64,000 bases of DNA from Ligilactobacillus ceti DSM 22408 (GCF_000423245.1 NZ_KE383993.1:352160-416159); one strand, 5' to 3'. Shown: positions 41,318 to 50,597, counted from the first letter of the stretch. Made by a program: numbers and translations. The notes: generated from the sequence alone by a model not told the origin.

Positions 41318-41477
41318 AGAAAAGCAAAATGAAATGATGTATCAAGTTGCCATATCCTTTTATCAAAAACTACTAGATGATGGCGTAATAAGTAAGAGTG
41401 AATTTAAGAATATCAGAGGTATTTTGCTTGAAAAATATAAGCCTTATATAAGCGAGTTATCAGCAGATTTAACTTGA
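41310..41477 (+). CDS. Small SHOCT-like protein
   Basis: A 55-aa protein (MDKEKQNEMMYQVAISFYQK, then LLDDGVISKSEFKNIRGILL) with a SHOCT-like short helical motif (LLDDGVISKSEF). It overlaps the upstream gene by 8 bp. This pairing of HTH/zinc protein, short SHOCT-like protein and recombinase is common in clostridial elements. Function unknown. Confidence 0.6.
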   Translation: MDKEKQNEMMYQVAISFYQKLLDDGVISKSEFKNIRGILLEKYKPYISELSADLT

Positions 41478-41525
41478 TAAATAAGCCTTTTAGAGTGATA
41501 TATGTATGTAAAGAAAGGAGGGTAA

Positions 41526-42800
41526 ATGATGAAAGAAATAATACAAATAAAGCCTAAAAAGGACATCATCAAAGACAAGAAAAAAGTATGTGCTTATGCC
41601 CGTGTTTCTATGGATACAAGTGCTCTAAGGCATTCATTATCAATGCAAGTTAGCTACTACAATAAATTCATTCAAGCAAATCCAAGCTGGGAGTTTAAGG
41701 GCGTATTTGCAGACCTTGGAATATCTGGAACATCCATAAAGAAAAGAACTGAATTTAACAAAATGCTAGCTGAATGCGATAAAGGAAATATCGATATTAT
41801 CCTAACTAAATCTATCCAGCGTTTTGCAAGAAACACAGTCGACCTATTAGAAACCGTTAGAGAGTTAAAAGCAAAAGGGATAGAAGTAAGGTTTGAAAAA
41901 GAAAATATTAACTCCATGAGTAGTGATGGAGAGCTTATGCTATCAATTCTTGCTTCCTTTGCACAAGAAGAATCAAAGTCCATATCAGATAACGTCAAAT
42001 GGGGCATAAAAAAGAGAATTGAAAAAGGCATGGTAAATGCTGGTGGTAAGTTTCAGATATTTGGATATAGATGGATAGGTGAAACCTTAACTCCCTATGA
42101 ACCAGAAGCTAGCATTGTAAAAAAGATGTATGAACTCTATGCAAAAGGCGATATGAGTTTTAGAGAAGTTGCCAAAGAGATAAATAAGCTAGGCGTTAAA
42201 AGCATTAAAAATAATGAGTTTTGCTGGGCAAGCATAAAATGCATTCTCACAAATCCTACCTATACAGGGAATATGGTCTTTAAAAAGGAATATATAACTG
42301 AAATCGGAAATAAGAAGATGAGGAAAAACTACGGCGAAGTAGAAAGATACCGAGTTGAAAATAGTCATGAAGGTATCATCACGCAGGAGCTTTTTGATAA
42401 AGTCCAAGAAATAAAAGAAAAGCGTTCTAGTCTGCATCTTGGTCCACCAATTAAAGATGAAAATAAGACAGAATTTAGTGGGAAGCTAAAATGCATGTGC
42501 TGTGGTTCGGATTTTGTAGGGTGCAGGGTATCGGTAAAAAGAGGTAGAGGTCTTTACTGGAAATGTTATAGAAAAGATAAAAAAAGGTTCAAAGATGAAG
42601 TGCCATGTAATACCGCAATGATGAGCGACCTAAAAATTAAAAGAGCGATAGCAGAAGCTCTAAACCTAAAAGAATATACCACTGACTATTTTAATAAGAA
42701 TATAGAAGTAATCGAATTTTATAACAAAAAAGACATGGTCATAAGACTTAAAAACGGAGAAGAAGTTAAAGGTAAATACAAAAAGAAAGGAGGAAAATAG
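41526..42800 (+). CDS. Serine recombinase 1
   Basis: A 424-aa serine recombinase. The catalytic domain begins CAYARVSMD with Ser28, then DLGISGTSIKKRTEFNKML, LTKSIQRFARNTVDLLETV and EKENINSMSSDGEL. The recombinase domain and a zinc ribbon (KCMCCGSDFVG) follow. It lacks the long C-terminal coiled coil seen in the next protein. The stop overlaps the GTG of the second recombinase, so the two are made together. Confidence 0.93.
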   Translation: MMKEIIQIKPKKDIIKDKKKVCAYARVSMDTSALRHSLSMQVSYYNKFIQANPSWEFKGVFADLGISGTSIKKRTEFNKMLAECDKGNIDIILTKSIQRFARNTVDLLETVRELKAKGIEVRFEKENINSMSSDGELMLSILASFAQEESKSISDNVKWGIKKRIEKGMVNAGGKFQIFGYRWIGETLTPYEPEASIVKKMYELYAKGDMSFREVAKEINKLGVKSIKNNEFCWASIKCILTNPTYTGNMVFKKEYITEIGNKKMRKNYGEVERYRVENSHEGIITQELFDKVQEIKEKRSSLHLGPPIKDENKTEFSGKLKCMCCGSDFVGCRVSVKRGRGLYWKCYRKDKKRFKDEVPCNTAMMSDLKIKRAIAEALNLKEYTTDYFNKNIEVIEFYNKKDMVIRLKNGEEVKGKYKKKGGK

Positions 42801-44374
42801 TGCAAAAAAGAGTAACGACAATACCTGCAACCATAAGTAAATTTAACAAAAAGCCGATAAGCGAAATCAAGAAAAGAAAGGTTGCAGGCTACGCAAGAGT
42901 AAGTACCGATAAAGATGAACAGCAATCAAGCTACGACGCACAACTTGACTATTACACTAACTACATCAAAAGTAGAGATGACTGGGAGTTTGTAAAGGTC
43001 TATACAGATGAAGGAATAAGCGGAACAAATACCAAAAAGCGTGCAGGCTTTAACAAAATGATAAAAGACGCAATGAATGGCAAGATTGACCTCATTGTTA
43101 CTAAATCAGTATCAAGGTTTGCTCGTAATACAGTAGATTCCCTTACAACAGTTAGAAAACTAAAAGAAAAAGGAATCGAGATTTACTTTGAAAAAGAAAA
43201 CATCTGGACACTTGATTCTAAAGGAGAACTACTCATCACTATCATGAGTTCTCTTGCCCAAGAAGAAAGTAGATCTATATCAGAAAATGTGAAATGGGGT
43301 AAAAGAAAAGGCTTCTCTGATGGGAAAGTCACTGTCGCCTATAAAAACCTTCTAGGATACAAAAAAGGAGAAAATGGAGAACTAGCAATAGATGAAGAGC
43401 AAGCAAAAGTCGTAAGAAAGATATATGCACTTTTCTTAAAAGGATACTCAGAAAGAGCAATCGCAAAAAAGCTAGAGGAAGAAGGAATTAAAACGGTCTA
43501 CGGCAAAAGCAAATGGTATTCAAATATTATCCATAGCGTTTTGACAAACGAAAAATATAAGGGTGATGCCTTACTTCAAAAATATTACACAGTAGATTTC
43601 CTCAGTAAAAAGCAACAACGAAACAACGGAGAAATCCAGCAATATTATGTGAAAAACAACCATGAAGCAATCATCAAGCCATCAACCTTTGATAGAGTTC
43701 AAAGAATGATAGAACAAAGAAAAAAGCTAAATATCAGAACTTCAAGAATTAGTATTTTTTCAAGTAGGCTTATATGTGGGAGCTGTCAGTCTTATTATGG
43801 ACCAAAGGTATGGCACTCAAATGATAAATATAGGAGAACCATATGGCAATGTAACTGCAAGTTCGATAAAAAATGCAAAACGCCTCATCTAACAGAAGAT
43901 GAGATAAAAGAGGTATTTATAAATGCAGCAAATCAGCTATTTGAAAATAAAGGTGAACTCATTAAAACGCATAAGGAGATAACGAAAGAGCTATTTAAGA
44001 CTGACGTCTTAGAAGAAAAACAAGCAAAACTAGAAAACGAGATAAGCATAATCTCTGAACTAATAAATGAAGAGATAGGTAAAAACTCAAGGTTTGCACA
44101 AGATCAAGAAGAATACGAAAGAAAATATAACGACCTAGTAAAAAGGTTTGAAACCGCCAAAGCAAAACTTGATGATGTAGTTGAAAAGATAATAGATAAA
44201 AACAGTAAGTACGACTTGATAAACGAGTTCATTGAAAAGTTAGAAGGACAAGATATCATCACAGAATTTAATGAAGACCTATGGTGCAGCCTAGTAGAAA
44301 GCCTAACCATCCATTCAAAAAAGGAAATCTTGGTCGTCTTTCAAGATGGCACGAAAATCAAGACAGAACTTTAA
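42800..44374 (+). CDS. Serine recombinase 2 (large integrase)
   Basis: A 524-aa large serine recombinase with a GTG start that shares its G with the preceding TAG. GYARVSTDKDEQQSSYDAQL contains Ser35; DEGISGTNTKKRAGFNKMI, TKSVSRFARNTVDSLTTV and a zinc ribbon CGSCQSYYGPKVW with CNCKF follow. The C-terminal coiled coil (about 380-470) controls directionality in this family. It is the last gene of the element and probably catalyses integration into trmN6, possibly with recombinase 1. Confidence 0.94.
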   Translation: MQKRVTTIPATISKFNKKPISEIKKRKVAGYARVSTDKDEQQSSYDAQLDYYTNYIKSRDDWEFVKVYTDEGISGTNTKKRAGFNKMIKDAMNGKIDLIVTKSVSRFARNTVDSLTTVRKLKEKGIEIYFEKENIWTLDSKGELLITIMSSLAQEESRSISENVKWGKRKGFSDGKVTVAYKNLLGYKKGENGELAIDEEQAKVVRKIYALFLKGYSERAIAKKLEEEGIKTVYGKSKWYSNIIHSVLTNEKYKGDALLQKYYTVDFLSKKQQRNNGEIQQYYVKNNHEAIIKPSTFDRVQRMIEQRKKLNIRTSRISIFSSRLICGSCQSYYGPKVWHSNDKYRRTIWQCNCKFDKKCKTPHLTEDEIKEVFINAANQLFENKGELIKTHKEITKELFKTDVLEEKQAKLENEISIISELINEEIGKNSRFAQDQEEYERKYNDLVKRFETAKAKLDDVVEKIIDKNSKYDLINEFIEKLEGQDIITEFNEDLWCSLVESLTIHSKKEILVVFQDGTKIKTEL

Positions 44375-44381
44375 AAACGCT

Positions 44382-44409
44382 AAAAGCCTTGCATTTCAAG
44401 GCTTTTTTG
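44382..44409 (+). terminator. Terminator after recombinases
   Basis: AAAAGCCTTG and CAAGGCTTTT arms (44382-44391/44397-44406) with a short loop and T-run. It is the last recognisable feature of the element. Confidence 0.9.
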
Positions 44410-44486
44410 TATAATAGTCTCTATAATTAAAGTTTCAGAATATATCCATTAGTTTATTTGTATCAATTATATAATGGCAATCAATC
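44407..44486. other. Right element-chromosome junction (attachment site region)
   Basis: Between the recombinase terminator and the NPPYF codons of trmN6 the sequence changes from element to host. The exact crossover is not identifiable because the left end lies off the window. Serine integrase cores are only a few bases long. Confidence 0.65.
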
Positions 44487-44863
44487 CACCGTATTTTGCG
44501 GATCAACCAACAAGTGAAAAAAATCCGAATCCATATTTAGCAATTGCTCGCCATGAAATCAAAGTGAACTTAGCGCAAATTATTGAAATGAGTAGTGCTT
44601 TATTGAAACGTGGCGGAAAATTAGCTATGATTCACCGACCAGAACGGTTAATTGAAATTTTTGCTGAAATGGAGAAAAATCATTTAGTACCTAAAAGAGT
44701 GCAATTAGTCTATCCAAAAGCTGATAAAGAAGCTAATATGGTGTTAGTAGAAGCGATTCGTGATGGTAATCCGGGTGGAACGCGCTTTTTACCACCATTA
44801 ACGGTGTATCAAGCAAATGGAGAATATACTAAAGAGGTGCATACAATTATTTATGGAGAATGA
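44474..44863 (+). pseudogene. trmN6: trmN6-like tRNA methyltransferase, C-terminal fragment
   Basis: A 129-residue remnant starting at the catalytic NPPYF motif of the TrmN6/YabB family and continuing through HEIKVNLAQIIEMSSALLKR, GGKLAMIHRPERLIEI and RVQLVYPKADKEANMVL. The SAM-binding N-terminal half is missing, replaced by the element. The full enzyme methylates N6 of A37 in tRNA-Val. A chance ATG at 44474 opens the fragment, but it cannot bind SAM. It overlaps the GIY-YIG gene by 11 bp, the normal chromosomal pairing. Confidence 0.85.
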
Positions 44864-45131
44864 TAAGAAATATTATTTTTATGTTTTATTATGTGCCGAT
44901 AAGACTTTTTACGGTGGTTTTACGACAGATTTAGAAAAACGCTTAGCCACGCATAATCAAGGCAAAGGTGCGAAATATACGCGCATTAAAAGTAAACGCC
45001 CCGTGAAGATGATTTATTCAGAAGAATTTACTACTAAATCAGAAGCTTTAAAAGCTGAATATGCTTTTAAACATCAAACACGTGCCAAAAAAGAAGCTTA
45101 TTTACAAGAACATAATGTGAAATTTAATTAA
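44853..45131 (+). CDS. GIY-YIG nuclease family protein (UPF0213/YazA-like)
   Basis: A 92-aa GIY-YIG domain protein: [20 protein letters not shown] gives the modified Y-F/Y-G-G core, followed by [19 protein letters not shown] and [20 protein letters not shown]. YazA-like proteins are encoded directly after the trmN6/yabB gene in many Firmicutes, which supports the identity of the fragment upstream. The start at 44853 overlaps that fragment. Role unknown. Confidence 0.88.
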   Translation: MENDKKYYFYVLLCADKTFYGGFTTDLEKRLATHNQGKGAKYTRIKSKRPVKMIYSEEFTTKSEALKAEYAFKHQTRAKKEAYLQEHNVKFN

Positions 45132-45155
45132 TTACAACTAAAGGAGTTAATACTG

Positions 45156-46148
45156 ATGAAATTTATTGCTTTTGCAGTTCGTGAAGAAGAACAACCTTAT
45201 TTTGCAAGTTGGTCACAAGCAACGGGGATTGAAGTTGAGTTACACAAAGACATTATCACTCCAGAAAACGTGGCGTTAATTCAAGGTTTTGATGCGGTGA
45301 TTGGTTTACAAGCTGACCAATATCCCGATGAATTATTTGCACAAATGGAAGAATCAGGCATTAAAGTTTTGGCGATTCGTAATGTTGGGGTGGATAATAT
45401 TCACTTAGATGTTGCTAAGAAACATCACGTTACAATTACTAATGTGCCAGCCTATTCACCAAATGCAATTGCAGAATTTTCTATTACGCAACTTTTACAG
45501 TTGTTACGTCGGACGGCGGAATTTAATGCTCGGATGGAGCGCGATGATTATCGCTGGACACCATTAATCGGGAAAGAAATTCGAAGTTTAACAATCGGTG
45601 TGATTGGAACTGGACGAATTGGTCAAGTAGCGATTGATATTTATCGCGGTTTTGGTGCGAAAGTGATTGCTTATGATCCATATCAAAATCCAACTTTAGC
45701 TCAACAAGGGATTTATGTATCCGATTTAGCCGATTTATATCAGCAAGCTGATGTGATTACTTTGCATTTACCAGCTACTCCAGAAAATTATCATATGTTA
45801 AATGAAAAAACTTTTGCGCAAATGAAAGATGGTGTGTATATTATCAATACTGCACGAGGGAGTTTGATTGATACACAAGCCTTAGTAGATGCGGTTAAAA
45901 AAGGTAAAGTCGCTGGGGCAGCTTTAGATACGTATGAAAATGAGTTACAAATTTTTAATTATGATTTAGGCCAAACTGGGGTGCAAGATCCATTATTTGT
46001 TGAAATGAAAGCTATGCCGCAAATCATTATGACACCACATATTGCCTTTTATACAGAAACTGCGGTTGAGAATATGGTTAAAATTGCGTTAGCAAGTGCT
46101 TTATCTGTGATTGAAACAGGGACAGCGGAAACTTTAGTTTTAAACTAA
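45156..46148 (+). CDS. D-lactate dehydrogenase / D-2-hydroxyacid dehydrogenase
   Basis: A 330-aa enzyme of the D-isomer dehydrogenase family. It has the NAD-binding GVIGTGRIGQVA (about 150-161), the catalytic Arg in NTARGSLID, Glu in DTYENE and His in TPHIAFYT. It reduces pyruvate or branched 2-oxoacids to D-hydroxyacids with NADH in the cytoplasm. Sequence around NVGVDNIHLDVAKKHHVTI resembles lactobacillar D-LDH; substrate preference between pyruvate and 2-oxoisocaproate is not decidable here. Confidence 0.9.
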   Translation: MKFIAFAVREEEQPYFASWSQATGIEVELHKDIITPENVALIQGFDAVIGLQADQYPDELFAQMEESGIKVLAIRNVGVDNIHLDVAKKHHVTITNVPAYSPNAIAEFSITQLLQLLRRTAEFNARMERDDYRWTPLIGKEIRSLTIGVIGTGRIGQVAIDIYRGFGAKVIAYDPYQNPTLAQQGIYVSDLADLYQQADVITLHLPATPENYHMLNEKTFAQMKDGVYIINTARGSLIDTQALVDAVKKGKVAGAALDTYENELQIFNYDLGQTGVQDPLFVEMKAMPQIIMTPHIAFYTETAVENMVKIALASALSVIETGTAETLVLN

Positions 46149-46159
46149 GCTAAAAGTGA

Positions 46160-46188
46160 TTGCAATTTTATTCAGAATCCAGTATAAT
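46160..46188 (+). promoter_or_regulatory. rpsB promoter
   Basis: TTGCAA (46160-46165), a 17-bp spacer and TATAAT (46183-46188): a near-consensus vegetative promoter ahead of the ribosomal protein S2 gene. Confidence 0.85.
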
Positions 46189-46316
46189 CATTGAAGTGTT
46201 AAAAATTAACACTAATTCACACTTTGCAAGATGATTAAAAGGGTGCTCGGGAGAGTCTTTTGTCAGATGACTGCAAAGGAGGAAAATAAAAAACTATTTA
46301 TCGGAGGTATATTGTA
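46189..46316 (+). promoter_or_regulatory. rpsB 5' leader with a closing helix
   Basis: The 128-base leader has CTTTGCA (46222-46228) pairing with TGCAAAG (46272-46278) around a GGTGCTCGGGAGAG-containing loop region. Ribosomal protein leaders of this sort often bind the encoded protein for feedback. The fold is suggestive only. Confidence 0.5.
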
Positions 46317-47108
46317 ATGGCAGTTATTACCATGAAACAATTACTAGAAGCTGGTGTACATTTCGGACACCAAACACGTCGTTGGAACCCTAAGATGAAG
46401 CCTTATATCTTTACAGAACGTAATGGCATTTATATCATTGACTTACAAAAAACAGTTAAGTTAATTGATAAAGCATATGATTTTGTTAAAGATGCTGCTT
46501 CAAATGATGGAGTTGTTCTTTTTGTTGGTACAAAGAAACAAGCACAAGATGCTATCGCTGAAGAAGCAAAACGTGCTGGTCAATACTACATTAACCATCG
46601 TTGGTTAGGTGGTACTTTAACTAACTGGAACACAATTCAAAAACGTATCAAACGTTTGAAAGACATCAAAGCAATGGCTGAAGATGGTACTTTTGAAGTA
46701 TTACCTAAAAAAGAAGTTGCTATTTTAATCAAAGAACGTGACCGTCTTGAAAAATTCCTTGGTGGGATTGAAGACATGCCACGTATCCCAGATGTAATGT
46801 TCATCGTTGATCCTCGTAAAGAACGTATTGCTGTTAAGGAAGCTCAAAAATTGAACATTCCTATCGTAGCAATGGTTGATACAAACGCTGATCCTGATGA
46901 AGTTGATGTAATCATCCCATCAAATGATGATGCTATTCGTGCTGTTCGTTTAATCACAGCTAAAATGGCAGATGCAGTTATCGAAGGTCGTCAAGGCGAA
47001 GATAACGAAATCGTTGAAGAAACATTCAATGATGTTGTTGAAGTAGTTGAATCAATCGAAGATATCGTTGAAGTTGTAGAAGGCAACAACGATACAGATG
47101 CTGAATAG
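46317..47108 (+). CDS. rpsB: 30S ribosomal protein S2
   Basis: A 263-aa S2 protein: [53 protein letters not shown] and [10 protein letters not shown] are diagnostic. It is a component of the 30S subunit. The acidic C-terminal tail is typical of Lactobacillales. It is followed by a hairpin attenuator and tsf, the near-universal order. Confidence 0.98.
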   Translation: MAVITMKQLLEAGVHFGHQTRRWNPKMKPYIFTERNGIYIIDLQKTVKLIDKAYDFVKDAASNDGVVLFVGTKKQAQDAIAEEAKRAGQYYINHRWLGGTLTNWNTIQKRIKRLKDIKAMAEDGTFEVLPKKEVAILIKERDRLEKFLGGIEDMPRIPDVMFIVDPRKERIAVKEAQKLNIPIVAMVDTNADPDEVDVIIPSNDDAIRAVRLITAKMADAVIEGRQGEDNEIVEETFNDVVEVVESIEDIVEVVEGNNDTDAE

Positions 47109-47120
47109 TTAATTACTTAG

Positions 47121-47174
47121 GCTGTCTCAAAAGTTAGGCATTATATATGGCCTTAGTTTTGGGGCAGCTTTTTC
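47121..47174 (+). terminator. Attenuator between rpsB and tsf
   Basis: A 12-bp stem (GCTGTCTCAAAA 47121-47132 with TTTTGGGGCAGC 47157-47168, including G-U pairs) is followed by five T. It would lower tsf transcription relative to rpsB. Confidence 0.8.
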
Positions 47175-47215
47175 AATTAAAAAATAAATTATATTTAAAA
47201 GGAGACATGTTTACC

Positions 47216-48094
47216 ATGGCAAAAATTGCTGCAAAACAAGTTAAAGAATTGCGTGACAAAACAGGTGTCGGTATGATGGAAGCTAAAAAAGCTTTAGTAG
47301 CCGTAGAAGGCGACATCGAAAAAGCTATCGATTTCTTACGTGAAAAAGGAATGGCTAAAGCTGCTAAGAAGAGCGATCGTATCGCTGCTGAAGGTTTAGC
47401 TGACGTTGAAGTAGTAGGTAACACTGCTGCTATCGTTGAAGTTAACGCTGAAACAGACTTCGTTGCACAAAACGATCAATTCAAAGCTTTAGTAAAACGT
47501 ACTGCTAAATTAATTGCTGAAAACAAACCAGCAACTGTTGAAGAAGCATTAGAAATCAAAACAGAAAACGGTACATTAAACGAAGAATATATCGAAGCAA
47601 CACAAGTTATCGGTGAAAAGATTACTTTACGTCGTTTCGAAATCGTTGAAAAAACAGATGACGAAGTATTTGGTGCATACTTACACATGGGTGGTAAGAT
47701 TGCAACACTTGCTTTACTTGAAGGTTCAGATGCTGCCGTAGCTAAAGATGTAGCAATGCACGTTGCTGCTATCAACCCTAAATATGTTAACCGCGAACAA
47801 GTTCCTGCTGAAGAAGTAGAACGTGAAAAAGCAGTTTTAACAGAAGAAGCTAAAAACGAAGGCAAACCAGCTAACATCATCGAAAAAATGGTTATCGGTC
47901 GTATGGGTAAATTCTATGCACAAATCGTTTTAGATGATCAAGATTTCATCAAAGATCCAGATATGACAGTTGGTAAATATGTTGCATCTAAAGATTGCAA
48001 AGTTAAATCATTCGTTCGCTATGAAGTTGGCGAAGGTATGCAAAAACGCGAAGAAAACTTCGCTGAAGAAGTTGCAGCTCAAATGAAAGGCTAA
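47216..48094 (+). CDS. tsf: Translation elongation factor Ts
   Basis: A 292-aa EF-Ts with [19 protein letters not shown] at the N-terminus, [13 protein letters not shown] and [19 protein letters not shown]. It recycles EF-Tu from GDP to GTP form. The ATG at 47216 (MAKIAAKQV) gives the family N-terminus; in-frame ATGs at 47147 and 47207 are upstream but less likely. Codon use is strongly biased, as expected for high expression. Confidence 0.97.
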   Translation: MAKIAAKQVKELRDKTGVGMMEAKKALVAVEGDIEKAIDFLREKGMAKAAKKSDRIAAEGLADVEVVGNTAAIVEVNAETDFVAQNDQFKALVKRTAKLIAENKPATVEEALEIKTENGTLNEEYIEATQVIGEKITLRRFEIVEKTDDEVFGAYLHMGGKIATLALLEGSDAAVAKDVAMHVAAINPKYVNREQVPAEEVEREKAVLTEEAKNEGKPANIIEKMVIGRMGKFYAQIVLDDQDFIKDPDMTVGKYVASKDCKVKSFVRYEVGEGMQKREENFAEEVAAQMKG

Positions 48095-48147
48095 GACTTT
48101 TTCTTGAAAAAAGTCTCTACAAAAGTAATTTTGCGGAGGCTTTTTTT
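48094..48147 (+). terminator. Terminator after tsf
   Basis: An AGACTTTTT/AAAAAAGTCT hairpin is followed by a second stem (CTCTACAAAA 48115-48124 with TTTTGCGGAG 48129-48138, one mismatch) and seven T. Confidence 0.8.
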
Positions 48148-48191
48148 GTTTGGGGTGAGATTTGAATTCCATTAAAAACCAGAAATAGCTA

Positions 48192-48220
48192 TCGACTTTA
48201 TTAAACTGAAACTATATAAT
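48192..48220 (+). promoter_or_regulatory. Promoter of the 108-aa gene
   Basis: TCGACT (48192-48197), 17-bp spacer, TATAAT (48215-48220). Confidence 0.7.
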
Positions 48221-48261
48221 TGTATGTAATAGGGTTGAAAAAAATTAAAGGGGATTAAATC

Positions 48262-48588
48262 ATGCAAGAATTAGTAATTATTAAAAATAATAAAGAAACA
48301 CAAGAAGCTAGTGAATTTTTGAAAAATGGAGCAGTTTATAATGTTTTACTTGATAAATTACCAACAGGTAAATTAATCGTAACTGAATCTGTTTCATTAG
48401 AACGTGATCCTAACGTTAAAGGAACAATTTATAAGAGTGTTTATAACGATAACCGTAAAGGTGTTTTCAGTGTTTCTGAAGGTACAAACAATGAATTAGG
48501 TTTTGAAAAAGAAGACTTAGAAAAAATCATTAGTAAAGTTGTTTTAGATTCTGAAGAAAACAAAGTTGAATTAAAAGAAATTAAATAA
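48262..48588 (+). CDS. Unknown 108-aa cytoplasmic protein
   Basis: A monocistronic gene with its own promoter and terminator. The 108-aa product (MQELVIIKNNKETQEASEFL, then LIVTESVSLERDPNVKGTIY) is charged, mixed alpha/beta and lacks membrane segments or catalytic motifs. Highly biased host codons suggest good expression. I recognise no family. Confidence 0.7.
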   Translation: MQELVIIKNNKETQEASEFLKNGAVYNVLLDKLPTGKLIVTESVSLERDPNVKGTIYKSVYNDNRKGVFSVSEGTNNELGFEKEDLEKIISKVVLDSEENKVELKEIK

Positions 48589-48602
48589 GAATCGATCGAA
48601 GA

Positions 48603-48632
48603 AGGCTTGCTTTTGAAGCGAGTCTTTTTTCG
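48603..48632 (+). terminator. Terminator after the 108-aa gene
   Basis: AGGCTTGCTT (48603-48612) pairs with AAGCGAGTCT (48616-48625) with two G-U pairs, followed by a T-run. Confidence 0.82.
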
Positions 48633-48651
48633 TATCGCCAGGAAAAAGTTG

Positions 48652-48685
48652 TTAATTGACAATTAAAAAGCGAATGTTGTATAGT
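48652..48685 (+). promoter_or_regulatory. Promoter with palindromic operator candidate
   Basis: TTGACA (48656-48661), an 18-bp spacer and TATAGT (48680-48685). A perfect palindrome TTAATTG-A-CAATTAA (48652-48666) covers the -35 box, suiting repressor control, for instance by a MarR-type dimer. Confidence 0.6.
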
Positions 48686-48731
48686 TTTAGGCAGCTTTAG
48701 AGGGCGTAAAAATGATGTGTGGGGTGAAAAG

Positions 48732-49760
48732 ATGCACGTTAAAGAAAAAGATTATCAGTTTTTAAAGCCGATTGGTGCTTGGTTTACAATGTTAATACCA
48801 ATTGTGATTGGTTATTATACAAATAATTTTGATATTCAATCCTTAGGGGTCTTAGGAGCTTTTTCTTTTCATATTTTTCAAATTGATAAAAGTGTTATTT
48901 ATAATTTAGAAATGGTGGCATTACATGGGATTGCGCTCGTGATAGCTTTTTATGCGGGGATCAATAGTTCCTATAATGTTTGGATTATTCCGTTTGTAAT
49001 TTTAATCTTTGCGTTTATATTACACTTAGTTACGAGTATTTATGATATACCACGGCCAAAATACTTTTTCGTGATGGTTTTTTATATTATTGGGACGAAT
49101 TTTAAAACCGATAGTTGGATAGAAGCGCTGAACTTAAGTAAATACCTCTTAGTCGGTATTTTTAGCGCGTTATTGATGGCTTTCTTAGTTTGTTTGGTTC
49201 GTGGGTTCCCTAATTATAAAAAGGGTCAGAACCGGTTTAAATTGCGTTTAGCGGAATGTTATCGTTGTACTATTCAAGATGAACCACGGACAATTTTACG
49301 GGCGATTCACTTTTCGGAAATTTTATTCATTTCAGCATATTTATCAATTTTATTAAAATCAGAACATGGTTATTGGATTTTGATTTCTTCCGCAGCTGTT
49401 TTATCTGGTGAAAATGTTATGCGTATTAAAGAGCGTTCGTTTGATCGGATTCTCGGAAGTGTTGTGGGTGCTATTTTAGGTTCAATTCTTTTACGGGTGC
49501 CAATGAGTATCTTAGGTAAGACAATTGTCTTAAGTGTGTTGTTTGCTTTAGTAATTTATTTTTCTAAAAAGAATTATATGATTGCGAACTTTTTTGCGAC
49601 ACCACAAGCTTATATGTTAACGAGTTTAACAGCGAAGTTTCAATATCATGATTTAGGCCGGTATCGTTTAGTTGATACGGTCGTTGGGTCTTTAATTGCT
49701 TTAATTTTAGTGGCAATTATGGAATATGGTTTAGCGGTTGCTGAACGGAAAAAGCAGTAA
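48732..49760 (+). CDS. FUSC family membrane protein
   Basis: A 342-aa membrane protein with clusters of transmembrane segments near the N-terminus (about 15-145, IGAWFTMLIPIVIGYYTNNF onward) and another set at about 205-330 with ISSAAVLSGENVMRIKERSF and DRILGSVVGAILGSILL. This matches the FUSC/aromatic acid exporter fold, where ERxxDRxxG marks the conserved loop. The substrate is unknown. The palindrome at its promoter suggests control by a ligand-sensing repressor. ATG at 48732 follows GGGGTG. Confidence 0.8.
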   Translation: MHVKEKDYQFLKPIGAWFTMLIPIVIGYYTNNFDIQSLGVLGAFSFHIFQIDKSVIYNLEMVALHGIALVIAFYAGINSSYNVWIIPFVILIFAFILHLVTSIYDIPRPKYFFVMVFYIIGTNFKTDSWIEALNLSKYLLVGIFSALLMAFLVCLVRGFPNYKKGQNRFKLRLAECYRCTIQDEPRTILRAIHFSEILFISAYLSILLKSEHGYWILISSAAVLSGENVMRIKERSFDRILGSVVGAILGSILLRVPMSILGKTIVLSVLFALVIYFSKKNYMIANFFATPQAYMLTSLTAKFQYHDLGRYRLVDTVVGSLIALILVAIMEYGLAVAERKKQ

Positions 49761-49781
49761 AATTATTTAAAGGGGTATATT

Positions 49782-50549
49782 ATGCAAGTTATACAATCAG
49801 TTAGTAATCCAAAAGTTAAAAATTGGAAAAAATTAAATACGAAAAAAGGTCGTAAAACACAAGAAAAATATTTATTAGATGGTTGGCATTTAGTTAAAGA
49901 AGCGTTAAAAGCTAATGTTGAAGTTTTGGAAATTATGTTTACACCTGATTATCAAGATTATGAAGAATTATATCAATTACAAAATGTTGAATTATATGAA
50001 ATTACAGAACAAATTGCTAAAAATTTAAGTGCAACACCAAGTCCACAAGGGATTTTTGCGACTATTAAAACAACGCCTGCAACTACACAAATTCCCACAG
50101 AATTAACCGGTGCCTGGTTGTTATTAGATGGTGTACAAGATCCTGGCAATATTGGTACGATGGTACGCACAGCTGATGCGGCTGGTTTTACGGGCGTTGT
50201 CTTTGGGACTGGTTCAGCCGATATTTATCAAGCAAAAGTATTACGTTCAATGCAAGGGAGTCACTTTCATTTAGAAGTTCGTTCAGGTGAATTAATGCCT
50301 TGGATTGCGCAATTCAAAAAACAAGGTGATCCAGTTTATGGTTCAGAGTTGAATCCAGAAGCTGTTTCATATCAAGCAGTCCCACAAGCAGAACAATTTG
50401 CCTTGATTATGGGTAATGAAGGCAATGGAATGCAAGCACAACATTTAGCTGAAACAACGAAGAATTTATATATTCCAATTCAAGGTGAAGCAGAATCATT
50501 AAATGTGGCTGTGGCAGCGGGAATTTTAATGTTTACTTTGAAAAAGTAA
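49782..50549 (+). CDS. TrmH-family rRNA 2'-O-methyltransferase (YsgA-like)
   Basis: A 255-aa SpoU/TrmH methylase. The N-terminal substrate-binding domain (about 1-95: QVIQSVSNPKVKNWKKLNTK) precedes the knotted SPOUT domain with LLDGVQDPGNIGTMVRTADA (motif 1), FALIMGNEGNGM (motif 2) and LYIPIQGEAESLNVAVAAGI (motif 3). It probably methylates 23S rRNA. In Bacillus the similar ysgA gene also lies upstream of pheST. Confidence 0.92.
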   Translation: MQVIQSVSNPKVKNWKKLNTKKGRKTQEKYLLDGWHLVKEALKANVEVLEIMFTPDYQDYEELYQLQNVELYEITEQIAKNLSATPSPQGIFATIKTTPATTQIPTELTGAWLLLDGVQDPGNIGTMVRTADAAGFTGVVFGTGSADIYQAKVLRSMQGSHFHLEVRSGELMPWIAQFKKQGDPVYGSELNPEAVSYQAVPQAEQFALIMGNEGNGMQAQHLAETTKNLYIPIQGEAESLNVAVAAGILMFTLKK

Positions 50550-50597
50550 AGAAAAGTTTAAATTCATTTAAAAAAGACTTTTTTTAAGCCGAAAAGG

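Noticed and set aside
44474-44863. Intact small methyltransferase gene
   Set aside because: The frame starts at the NPPYF motif and lacks the SAM-binding half; the ATG is supplied at the element junction.
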